Source: Straminergon stramineum (lineage: Eukaryota; Streptophyta; Bryopsida; Hypnales; Calliergonaceae). From it: a DNA stretch of 64,000 nt. The stretch is taken from positions 8,124,501-8,188,500 of the forward strand of contig OY987269.1 in assembly GCA_963920665.1 (NCBI GenBank), written 5' to 3'. The notes beneath the pieces were generated by a model that made no database searches, was not told where the DNA came from, and saw only the letters and a program-made list of their open reading frames with translations. This document shows positions 1 to 11,629 of the stretch, one piece after another. The position numbers and the translations under genes were made by a program. Positions within the stretch are counted from its first letter, which is position 1, and every line of letters begins with the position of its first letter.

Positions 1-856
1 TTGTGAAAATTTGAAATTATTATGAATACTTGAATAAGAACTAATGGAAATTCATATCAAAAACATCATAAGTTTTTAACCATAAAAGTATCACTTTATA
101 TGCAAACTATTAAGAAACACCAAATTCTTGTGTCAATTGATATCTAGAAACATGATATGAACTCTCAACTTCAAACTAAAAAAAATTAGTTATTTTTAAA
201 GTTTGAAGTTTTCCACTGGAATAGAAACTAGACTTCATTTTGCACAAAGCAAAAACAGGTAATTATTAATGTCCAGAACAAGAAATGAACAAAAAAAATC
301 AAAATTACTAGAATACACTACACCTACATCTCATTTTCTAAACAATATCCCATATAAAACAAAATGACCCTAAACCCTAAAAAACTAATATGACTTGTGT
401 CAAAACAAAACAAAACAAACTAACTAATATGACTTGGAATTAACTCAACTTACTCAATATATGTAGACAAGCAATTAACAAAGGTCTACAAGACTGTATG
501 ACCAAGAACTTCTGGCCACATTTTGCTTTTGCAACTTTGCAGGGTGAACATGAAAATCTTGTACTCCGTAGTTACAATCTCCATGCCAACTAGGTCCAGG
601 AGTCGTCACTTCGTCACCCAAATACTTTTGTTGGCTATCACCAAGCAGAAGTACTAAATTCTAATATTGTCTACAAACTGGTTCGCTTGGCAATTGCTCA
701 GCATCACGATAATTGGAAATGAAGGGATGGAGTTAATCTCTCACGTGAACAAAACTCTTTTCTGGTCGATGGCACTCGTGACTTTTGAGATTATCGGACT
801 ATTTCGAATGCCAATATAAGCAAATAAGGAGTTTAAGACAGCAAACGTCTTTCAAT
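1..856. other. Flank 3' of the OB-fold gene, no gene seen
   Basis: This AT-rich stretch lies downstream of the minus-strand OB-fold gene and should contain its 3' UTR. A short telo-box-like run (TAAACCCTAA near 370-380) is present, but nothing coding could be supported on either strand. Confidence 0.4.
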
Positions 857-2457
857 CTAGAACCGACCAGATGCATAGAGTTGAGGCAAAATAGACATCA
901 CTGGTTGGAATGAGCTAGAAAGTGGGACAATTGAAACTGCTCGTAAGTGCTGCCCATATCCGCCCTTTGGAGGTCGCAACACTAATGACAGCATCTCACC
1001 TTCTAGCACCTTGCTTGCCATCTCCACTGCGTTGAATACACAAAACATAGTTACTTGGTGAACACGTACATATGCCAAAAACAAAGGAAAATTGCCAACC
1101 CCTCAGCTTCACACGATTGGGCACCTCGAATACTCGAGCTCGCCTAGTAGTCTAATCTCATAACCCCCAAATCTTCTCGTAGCCTCTATAATAGATGCCA
1201 ACAATCAAATGAAAATAATATACACCAACCAATAACGACAACAATAATGTCAGTTACTGAATGCATTCTCGCTAACCTGCGGAGACATTCTGTGAGAGGA
1301 ACCGAAGAAAATCGTCAGCAGAGCAGCCGAACAAAATCCTAGCTGCTCGATCAAAAACCACCACCACGATGGCGCATTGGTCTGTTACAATTGACATCTG
1401 CAAGAGAAAATATTGTACATTACTTCGAAGAGAACTTCTCGAGCTAGTTGCAGGGCAAGGAAGATTTTAGTAATTCCTTACTCGGTAAATAGACTGCAGA
1501 TGGTTTAGTACAAGTTGAGGGATTCAATTTACCAGCAATTTGTACAAGTGCTTGGTTGTTGGTGAAGATGGATTTCGTGGCCGCCGTCTGCATCTCACAC
1601 AAGGGTGAATATTCTGATCATGGGCACTGATTTCCGCTGGTAATACTTGTTCGCAAGACCCACATACTCTGTAACTGCCGAGAAAAACTTGTGATCAATT
1701 TTCCGTGCAATAAACCTGCATTGGCATCACTAGTGCAGTTGCAAAGATAATCAAATAGCGCACTGTAAGGTCTTCCAGAACTCAAAACGCCTACGACTTC
1801 TTTTATTAAACAGCTGCATGGAGGGCTATAATAAAAAAAAAATTGGCATCACAAAGAAATATCCATACCAATATGAGAGTAAGGTAGAGGTATCTAATTG
1901 CGACACGTCCCTAAATGCAATACCCTAAAAATCTTGCACGATGAATAAATATTGATTTTGAGGATGAAGACCACCTCAGCATCAGAACTTGTGTTGGTTT
2001 TAGGTCAAGTACCGGTACAACTTTTGAAAAAAATATTTGAATTTTGCATATGCTATCCAAATAACAAATTCTTTGGCATTAGAATCCTCTTTCATTTGCT
2101 TCCAATAATATACAAAAATTTCATCGTTCTTATAATAGTGAACCTGCCCTCAGCGCTTCTTTTAGGTGGTTACCTTATGATACCAAATCTGAAATTGAAG
2201 GATACAGATTGATTCCGATAGTCAAGAGAACGAGCTTAATTAGACGTAATTAAAACAGAGACCGTAAACAAAGAAGGATCGAACGATCAACACACTTCAA
2301 AACCTAAGGTGAAATGCCTAAACACGAGAATCATACACTTCGAAGACCGCTCAGTGAACAAAACTCCAAGAACTGCACGAAGAAGAAGGTGTCCATACCA
2401 AATCGACGAAGGATCAAAAGCAACAATGGAGCAGAGAGGTACATGAATGTCCGCCAT
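857..2457 (-). CDS. Small zinc-ribbon OB-fold protein (RPA1-C / MEIOB-like), split gene
   Basis: Exons read on the minus strand: 2457-2399 (start MADIHVPLCSI), 1825-1716, about 1687/1674-1533, 1397-1277 and 1026-857 (stop TAG). Phases agree at every junction except between the second and third exons. The third exon encodes a zinc ribbon of four cysteines in two pairs (RVCGSC ... HPCVRC). It runs on into an OB-fold (KLLMSIV, then AIVVVVFDRAARILFGCSADD) and a last segment VLEGEMLSLVL. This order, zinc ribbon inserted before the OB strands and 'FD.A...LG.SA', is that of the replication-protein-A large subunit C-terminal domain and its relatives MEIOB and DDIAS, which bind single-stranded DNA. 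The predicted product is only about 210 residues, one domain, so it is not RPA1 itself. Between exons 2 and 3 the frame is joined only by a 28-nt GT...AG stretch (1715-1688) or by a one-base change in the T run at 1683-1687. The gene may therefore be broken. The ATG is chosen for its good context and matching phase. Confidence 0.6.
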
Positions 2458-2587
2458 AGCTGCTCCGCTTCTCTGCTTCAACCCCTTAAAATGGAAGAAA
2501 ATCTCGAACCCAGTAATGCCTGGAAACCTCCATCGCTTATTCACGTATCCGAATTCTGAGAACACCTCCGAACAGCTGATGGCGAAA
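2287..2587. repeat. Duplicated segment, copy 1 (covers exon 1 of the OB-fold gene)
   Basis: About 300 bp that recur in the same orientation at 4457-4766. Shared landmarks are 'CTTCAAAACCTAAGGTGAAA', 'GAAGGATCAAAAGCAACAAT' and 'AACACCTCC'. This copy is richer in G+C and CpG and contains the ATG and first exon of the minus-strand gene, so it is the likely parent. Confidence 0.75.
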
Positions 2588-2877
2588 AATCTTTATCATC
2601 GTGAGCCCGCACAATCAAGCAATTCATAAAACTGTAAAAAAACAAAACACTGCGAGCCTCAAGGCACCGCATTAATCAAATTAATCCTCATTCGATGTCG
2701 AATACTTCAAGGAAAGCGCGATGCAATCAATCCTCTGACAACAACGCCTCTCCTGAGTTTGAATTTCACCGCAAGAACCGCGACACACAAACCAAAAGCT
2801 TAAATGGACGGATTCAACCACCTGAGATTCAAAAAAATTTAACCTAAAAATGTATCAGAAGTCCCTCGCTTGGCACC
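2458..2877. promoter_or_regulatory. Probable promoter and 5' leader of the OB-fold gene
   Basis: This is the stretch upstream (on the minus strand) of the chosen ATG at 2457. It is richer in CpG than the surrounding DNA, as expected for a transcribed 5' region. No TATA box or defined binding site could be fixed. Confidence 0.3.
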
Positions 2878-3174
2878 AAGGTGGGTACCCCCCAAATCGC
2901 CACTTTTTGCTATTGTGCGTAGTTATTGATCAAATTTTCATATTTTCTAGTTGGCAAGTGAAAGGAGGTTCCAATGCACCAAAGAACATAATATTTGGAT
3001 ACCATGTGTGAATGTTATAAATGGACAAGGTTTTTTTTGTAGAAGTTCTAAAATCACTTCTCTACATACATATTTTGTAGTCATTTTATACCTACATATT
3101 GATTTTAAAGATGTATACAGAGTGGTGATGTCAATTTTAGGCAAGGTGCAATTTTGGGGGTATCCACCTTATAT
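2876..3174. mobile_element. MITE-like element with AAGGTGGGTACC termini, copy 1
   Basis: The left end (AAGGTGGGTACCCCCCAAA) and the reverse complement of the right end (AAGGTGGATACCCCCAAAA) form an imperfect inverted repeat of about 25 bp enclosing about 300 bp. The interior is homologous to 45465-45760, for example 'GTTGGCAAGTGAAAGGAGG' against 'GTTGGCAAATGAAAGAAGG'. No target-site duplication is certain. The short open frames inside are not credible genes. Confidence 0.6.
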
Positions 3175-3175
3175 C

Positions 3176-4454
3176 ATGGCAGAATCACCTTTCATGACTT
3201 TGCACATGAATCCACATGGACTACACTACAACACATAGATATTGACATCGAGTGTAATCTACACTAAAGGTAATATTGATATCAATTAGTGTTATGTTAC
3301 ATTATTGTCACTTACCCTAATAAGGTAGGTGGTCCTAAAACAACTCAAGTTCTAAAAATATTTTCTAATAAAGAGGTACATATTGCTTATTTCAATGTAC
3401 CAATAGTAAGTATATCATGGGATGAAAGCTTTTAGAGCCCTTTGAGATTTCTACCTGAAGATTCATAACTAATTCCATAAGGGTCCAAAAATATGAAATG
3501 ACTTGGTTTAGATGCCAGTTCTATTGTTTGTCAAGGAAAGTTTAATGAAATATTTTTTAATAATTTCAACTCTTCAAAATTGCAAATCATCTCATAATAG
3601 GTCACTTATGGACCTCCTACTTCACTTGACTAAATCTAATTCTTATTTAGTTGACAAATATTGTTTAGGTTGATATTCAATGTTGATAATATTAGTAGTA
3701 TTCTTGAAGAATATTTTTACCAATAGTACATGTATCAATACTATTCAAAGAAGAGGATATAATTCATATAAAGTAGAAGATCTCTAATGACATAATTGGT
3801 AAAAACATTGACAAATAGTAGAAATTTATAGCAATTTTAAATCAATTAGTTCAAATAATACTAAGTATCATCATTAGTTGGCAATGCTACAAGCTTTTTT
3901 CAGGAGGATAGAAATTGGAGCTTTGTTTTATATTTTTGCTTTGAATAAAACTCAAGATCAAATTATTAATTGTAGATGATAAAATTTGAAATATGAATTC
4001 TTATTTAGTATAACAAACCCCATGTTTAGATAGGTAGGTCACAAAATACTTATTTAATGATCCAAAATAGGGGTAGGAGCTTAAGCATCCATATTTAGGG
4101 GGGGATAAAAAAATTCTCTCTCCATCTTTGGAAGGCCTAGAGCAATACTTTAGACAATTCCAATCCACACTTCACCAAATTTTAATTTAGCTAATTTTGC
4201 AATGGCTAATTTTATAGAGGAGTGCTAAATTCTAAATCTTTAGCATTTGAACTTGAGACAACTTTTTGTATTTGAATTTGGGCAATACCTTCATTGGTAA
4301 AATTGGGAGGGTATATGTGCAATTTCAATTTGAAGAAATTTTTTGTTTTGTTTTGTTTTTGATCCCAAAGTACTCAAGTGGCAATTCCAACATCATTGCA
4401 TTCTAAAATAAGTTAAATAGTAACCATAAACAAACAAAGATGAAACTATCTATA
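3176..4454. other. AT-rich intergenic DNA, nothing recognised
   Basis: There are no long open frames, no recognised domains and no clear repeats. The DNA looks like ancient decayed non-coding sequence. Confidence 0.4.
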
Positions 4455-4456
4455 AA

Positions 4457-4766
4457 GTTTCACACTTCAAAATCTAAAGTGAAATGTCTAAACATGAGGA
4501 TCAAACATTTCAAAATCTGCTTTGTGGAAAGATCTCTAAGAATTATAAAACAAGGAAGGTGTCTATAGCAAATCGAAGAAGGATCAAAAGCAACAATGGA
4601 AGAGAAGAAGACATGGTTGTCCACCCATAGTTGCCTTGCTTCAATGAGAATGTTGACAACTACTTACAATGGAGGATATCTTTAAACACAACAGTGCCTA
4701 GAAATCTTCATTGTATATGTGCATATCTTAATTCTAAAAACACCTCCCAATAATTTACGGCAAGCA
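4457..4766. repeat. Decayed duplicate of the OB-fold gene first-exon region, copy 2
   Basis: It is homologous to 2287-2587 in the same orientation. Where copy 1 has CpG, this copy mostly has TpG or CpA (for example CTTCGAAGACCGCTCAG against TTTCAAAATCTGCTTTG). The ATG context and reading frame of exon 1 are not kept, so it is a non-functional fragment. Confidence 0.7.
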
Positions 4767-4933
4767 AGGTTTCAAAAAATGTTGGAAAAAATTTCTAAAA
4801 GAATCACCTCGTACTTTGAATACAACATTCTATCCTAATTACCTAAAATTACAAATTCTACTATCCCATAAGTCTATAATCCTAAATCAAATTAAACTAA
4901 ATGACACTTAAACTAGTATTAAGTGCAAAAGCC

Positions 4934-5868
4934 TTAACCCCTAAGGTTCCTTGACTATGTTATCACCAAAAACTCTCAAAAACTTTCATTTCTAATACAA
5001 GTACCAAATCTTTGAAAAATATCATTTTGGACACATGTAACCATAGGATCTTGTATTATGCTAGATTGGGAAGATGTGGAAAAAATTTCAGAAACTTCTA
5101 CCATGTAGATTGCAAGATATTAGCATTTGAAGTGACAAAAACCCTTTGGGGGGCCTTGTGAAAATCCAGGCAGATGCACTTCACAAGGTCACATTTGTAT
5201 GAAAAAATGTTGAAAATGGTGGTGCTTATTTAGATTCATTCTTCAACTGAAGTTGGATACATGCTCGGAAATTTTCAAATCATTTGGAAGTGTGGAACAT
5301 GTAGGAAAAAAATAGTAAATAGAAAGATGTAGAGAATGGTTCAAAATATGAAATTGTTAAAAATTTATTAATGGAATTGAAAAAAAAATCCAATCCCAAT
5401 GGTTGTAATGTTGTAATAAACAATCTACACCTAATATTTTTATTTTTTTCCAAAAATATTGAAAATTGAGTTAAATAAAGGACTTCAAAGTTTATTTTAG
5501 AATAGAGAATCTATACTTGCCCACAAACTAAAACATCTCATAACTTTTGACTCATTGATCAAAATGGAATGATTCAAAGCTTTATATGTATATGTGACTC
5601 TAACAAACCAATTTCAAATTTTTATTTTTGAAAAAAGTGATATTTTTAGATCCGCCTGGATTGCCCGAGTTGAGAAACAAACTACATATTATGCCATAAC
5701 TTTTGACTCATATTTCCAAATGTCTTGAAATTTAGTGCACATGAAAGATATTCCTTGTCCACACCTTCTATTAAAGTTTGGGCTAAAAACATGGAAATTT
5801 GTAGTCACACGTACCTGCCCAAAATTTCTATGTTGCCAAAAAATGCACTTTGGTCCTTTAGGGATTAA
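4934..5868 (+). mobile_element. TTAA/CCCCTAA-ended inverted-repeat element, about 935 bp
   Basis: It begins TTAACCCCTAAGG and ends with the degenerate complement CCTTTAGGGATTAA. Nearly the whole length is homologous to the opposite strand of 23170-24116. Matching parts include the segments around 'CAATCCCAATGGTTGTAATG' and 'GACTTCAAAG'. No transposase is encoded. The superfamily is unknown; TTAA at both edges could be a target duplication. Confidence 0.65.
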
Positions 5869-8269
5869 ATACCAAATTGACAGGAATTTGGTATACCACA
5901 AATTGCTTCAAACTCTTGAAATTGGATGAAAATAACATATGATAATGTGGATGAATATAAGGGATTAGATGATAGTATGGATGATAATGAAGAGACATAA
6001 GGGAACTCTATGATAGAGCAAGAATGGAAGGTGACAAGAAGTGAATTTTACATGGAAATAATCACCACTTGTTTTTGCAAAACATTGAAAATGGATGCAT
6101 TGTATTTTTACTACAAACGCAATCATCCCCTTTCTAATTAAAAGAATAAAAAAAATTAAATTAAGATTTTGGATTTGCAATGTAGATTTGCAAAATTAGT
6201 TACAAAATTTTTTGTTTTTGATCTTGGAGTGTTCAAAAACTAATTATGGCATTGATGCATTCTTCCAATTCAAAAAACCACTTCACTATTGGAGTTGCAT
6301 CTGGTGCACATCCAGTGCATCTTGTAGTACTTGTTAATGGCATAGTTGGAAGGTATGATGGTAATTCTAATCCTCATTAGATATTGAGAATTAGAATGAA
6401 TCTATTTTTACAAGTGTAAAAATCTAAGTTGAATTTAATCAAAATCAATAAAAAATATTGTTCAATAAAATTGAATCCCTAAATATTCTAGAGTGTCCTT
6501 TGATGAAATCAAACTTTACATGAGTTTGTTTTAAAAGACAAGAAAAAGGTTTGGATTTCAATTTTCAGAGGCAAGGTCTTTACTCCGAAACTCAAATTTA
6601 CAGTTTTCTTTGGAAGTAATGCAATTAATTCATATTTTTATGCATTTGTCTTTTGAAATACATTTAAAAAAAAAATAAGAGAACCATAAAACTTGAAAAT
6701 TTGGAAAGCCTTTTATAAATCATCCTTTATCATATCTTAAAGATTTTGAAATAAATCAATTATAAACAATATTATTGAGCTTTGGCTCAAATTTTTTAGC
6801 TATTGAATTTGGATCTATGACTTAACACTTGTTACAATTGGTTTTTGAATTTTCAAAAATCATTATACAAGTCATTTACTACTCTAGGATTACTTGGTGT
6901 CTAGGTTTTCTCATGTCAATGAAAGTATGTCTTTCCATCATTTCTAACATTTCTATCATTTAATATCAAAATTTATAAAAAAAAAAGTCACAATAAATAA
7001 AAGAACTTGTGAAATGTTGTTTTAGTTAGTATTTGTTAGATGAAAATATCAATATGTCTTTTGTTGGCACAAACAAAGGCTCTAAGAACAATTATTTTAT
7101 TGGAAATTATTTCAAAGTTTAAAAGAGGCAAAACAATTTTATTTTAAAAATATAAATTATGTGATGAACTAATCATTAGTAGTTATTTGACTAAAGGCTA
7201 TCCCCTTCTCCAAATTCATGTTATGTTTGGTTGTATATAGTGTTGAAAATTGGAGATTTGCTACAGAACAATTCAAATTGAAACTTGGAGATTCAGTGGT
7301 CATTCATTGTTTGTAACTAAAACCTCTATATGAATTTGTGTACCTTGTAATATTTATTAATAAATATTGAATCAAACACTAAAACTATTTATCAAGTTTA
7401 AAGACATTGATCACATTTCAATTCTTACTCATCTTTGTTTGAGTTTCATGTTCTTTAATACATTCAATTTGGAGGGGGTGACCCAAGTGGAATGAAAAAA
7501 ATTCCAATAGCTCAAGATAGGTGTAAAATTGAATGTCCATTGGATTTGCATCATTGCAATTAGCTTAGTGGGATCTATTTGCTTTTATTGACTAAATGGC
7601 TATAAAAGTCTAATGAACTCATAGTCAATACGAAACATGTGTATGTTTTGTTTTCAACATTCAATGTTTGAATTGATAAATATTTTGAAATTGCAGGAGA
7701 TTGAAAATATATAATATTGGTACTCAATAAATAGTGATATATAATAATAAATAAAAATAGTTTGTATAAATTTTAAGCTCTAATATAAACTTTGAAGACT
7801 TGTTTGATTATACATTTGATAGTTTGAGCATAAATCCTTAAAATTATTTTTTTCTTTGCGCTTTCAAATGAGTATATAATTTCAAATCCATATTCTTGCT
7901 TGAGCTTTATATATATTCAAAATTCAAATTCACTTTGTAGAAAAGAATTCCATTAAATGCAAATATTTGTAGCAATGATTCTCTTAAAGCCCATTTTTTC
8001 TAATGAAAATGTTCTTCATTTGAAATAATGTGATGATTTGGAGATTTTAAAAATTAGTATATACTTTACTTAATTGAAACTAAAGAAACATCCTCAAGGC
8101 CCATTTTCTTAATCTCTTATTTCATTAAATTTATTCTTTTGCATGCTTGGCCTAATAATTGAAATGAAATTTATTTCAAGAACATATTTGCTATGACAAT
8201 TTTTCTGAATTTTTTTTTCTTATAATGAAATTTTAATATTATTGAAATTGAACATATAAATTTTTAGCA

Positions 8270-8360
8270 AATTCAAACTATCATGAATTTGCTAATATCA
8301 TGAACTATCATGAATACTAGCAAATTCGAAAATATCATGATACTAGCAAATTCAAACTAT
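8270..8360. repeat. Short tandem repeat in DUF676 intron 2
   Basis: AGCAAATTCAAACTATCATGA-like words recur three to four times with small variations, inside the intron between exons 2 and 3. Confidence 0.6.
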
Positions 8361-11300
8361 CATTTTGATGAAAATAAATTTGTAATTTGTTTGGAAATTT
8401 TAGAATTTTGGATAATAAAATTCAAAGTTATAGTTTTATGGATATTATAACCATCAAGAAATTTTACATAACAAACAATTAATATTACTAGTTTATGAGT
8501 TTTCTAGGCAGTGCAACTAACTCTGCATTGAAGACTTTTCATGGAGTGGATGTCATGGGACACCGACTTGTAGAAGAGGTTGCAAATATTTGTCTTCCCT
8601 TCAATTTAGTTTATTTCAATGTTATTTTTTAATATACTAAAAATGAAAGCAATCTAATTATAGATTAAATGTTTTCTTTAAAAATGAATTTATTTTTTAG
8701 TTTGAATTTTCTTAAACCCATTTTTGTCTCATTTATAAATATCTTAATAATTAATTCTTAATTTTAAACCTATTTGATCATATATTTTCAATTAATTAGT
8801 ATTTTTTGTCATATACTATATTTAACAATCACTCATCCTCTTCAAAGACATTTTTCATTCAATTAGGAGCTTCTACAAATATTTGGATTGAAAATTATTG
8901 AATTTGCAAGGAAATTATAAGTCATAAACATTTGATTTCTCTAAATCGCCTAGAAACCAAAGTATCGCCCTTGTCAAAAAAAATCATTATACATAAGAAA
9001 TTTTTGTATGTTGAACACTTATCATAAAAACGTGAGCAATCATATTATATCATTCAAACAAAATATTATACAAATTTGTAGAAATTCATCATTAGCATCA
9101 AAAGAATTCAAGAATCATAGGTTGTAGCAAATCTAAGTTTTGTCCAAGTTCCTCATACATTTAGAGGCTAAAATTCAACTTCATTTTTATCAACAATTTG
9201 AATGATTGATTAAAAAGATTATACCTTATTAATGATCTTTGTCTTTTGGGTGTAAATGTAATCATTGTATTATATATAGATCATATGTTTGATCTCTAGG
9301 ACATAATACAATTTCAATATTTGACAAATTGTTTAGTTGATCATAGGTTCAAACCATAGTACAAGGAACACCAGGTATAAAAAAGATTTCTTTTTTGGCA
9401 CACTCTCTTGGAGGGTTAATAACTCGGTATGCAATTGGACAACTATACAAACTTTCACCCAAACAAGACTTGTTAGAAAGTCAAGACATCAATGCATTAA
9501 GTGGTGGAGAGAACAATGATGGTGTTCAACCATTTGGAAATGCCAGGTTACATACTATAAATGCACTTGATGTCACTTCCACTTCTTTTGGCACAATAGC
9601 AGGCCTTGAACTAATCAACTTTATTATAGTAGCTACACCTCACTTGGGCTCTAGAGGAAGTCAACAAGTATAAATAAATAAATTCACAAATCAAAGGTAT
9701 CAAATTAATTTGCAAATGTGACATGATTCATATTTAAGAATATGAATTGTTTATTCTATAGCAAATCATAATTATGAAATTTATGTATGAATCATTCTTG
9801 TTTTGAGTAAGTTGTTGAACTATGATAGGTGTAAAAGTACTATGTTTTATGATAGAGCTTTTATATTTACTTTAGTAATGTTTTTGTTTCCAGTTGCACT
9901 TTTTGTTTGGCCTATCTCCACTGGAAAAAATAGCACCTTTCATGGCTCATTGGTTTGTGGGAAAAATTGGACGACATTTATTTTTGATTGATGGAGATGT
10001 CAATCAACTTCCTTTGCTTCGACAAATGGTGACTGATTGCAATGAAGGAAATTTTATGTTTGTATTTTAAGCTTATTCAATCACAATCTTGTTTTTTGAT
10101 TTATTTAATTTGATTATATTAGAAGAATTATTACTATACCTTTAGTAAGGGTTTTATCAATCTTCCGTAGTTGGTGAAGTACATATTGTGGTTTGGCCTT
10201 ATAGATCAGCCTTGTGTGCTTTTCGGCAAAGAACATTATATGCCAATGTTATGTATGATTGTATCCTATTCTTTATTTGATTTTGACAATAGTAAATCAT
10301 GTGTATTTTAAAAGTTCACTTTACATGGAAGTTATATATTTGGAATTTTTTTTCATTCTATTTTCATTTCATTTCTATTTAAATAGTTGTTCACATAAAA
10401 TATATGATTCTATGAAGATGAACACATTTTATGAGCAATTGAAGAAAATGTTTTGTATGATTATTAAGTTATTGGACTCAAATATTTTAGTTGTAAATTT
10501 GGATTAATTCTTTAACCATATATGTTCAAAAGACATGGTAGGATGGCAAACATCATCTGTGAGAAGAGCTTCAGAAATGCCTAAGGTATTAGAATGCCAT
10601 CAGATTTTTTCTATTTTAATTCACATATGTGATACAGTTTCATCTCTTATAAAATGATAAATATATATAATCCACAATAAATAATTTCTAAATACAAAAA
10701 ATATTTGAGAAAAAAATTCAAAGACATTTCTAGTATGTTTGACAATGCCTTTTAAAGCCAAGGTATTTGTGAGTCTTTATTGTTAAAAGTATCAATAGGT
10801 TGAATATGTATTTTCAAAATCAAGGATCCCCTATGAATTCTTGATGATTAGATTCAAATACGTAAAAAATTGTTCTATGATTATAATCAATATTCAATTC
10901 TATTTTCTAACATCACATTTTTGTGAGGATAAAGTTTTTTCTTTGTGATGTATGATTAGATTAAACACTCACCAATTTCTCCAAACTATCCACACATTGT
11001 ATGAGATGAAGAACTTCCTCAATGTTTAATACAACCACCATTACTTGTAATCATCTTCAAGGTGGTAGATGTATTAGTGATAACTTTAGCATTTTTGAGG
11101 GTTAGACTCTATTCAATTATAAATCTGAAATTATTTTTTTGAAATTGTTGATGTATTGAGTGAAAAGATCATTTTCTTATATTTATCTAAAATAATAATA
11201 ATAAATGATGATAAATCAAAAACCTTTATCATTTAAATTATCATATTCATTATATTAAATTTATTGTATTTTCATTAATATTTCAATTTAAATATAGAAG

Positions 11301-11629
11301 AAATGATTAGTGGACTTCAACAAGTTCCATGGCGGCGAGTTGATGTCAACTTTGTTGGGGCTATTTCTTGATTTATGGCACACAATACTATTAAAGTAAG
11401 ATAAAATGTTGAATTAAAAAAATATTAGCTATTAAGATCATAACTATTTTATGTCATTAGTAAATAGACAAAATGTGTTACAAAAATCTAAACAACACTA
11501 CTATGTATTGTATAAAATTTCAATTATATATGACAATAATGGAAAACATTCAAAATTCAATGATTAAAGCTATTAAATCAATAAGAATTGCTACTTACGC
11601 ATATGTAGTGCAATGAAATTTTGTTTTCT

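Noticed and set aside
2951..3238. 95-codon open frame on the plus strand
   Set aside because: It lies inside the MITE-like element, whose second copy does not keep the frame.
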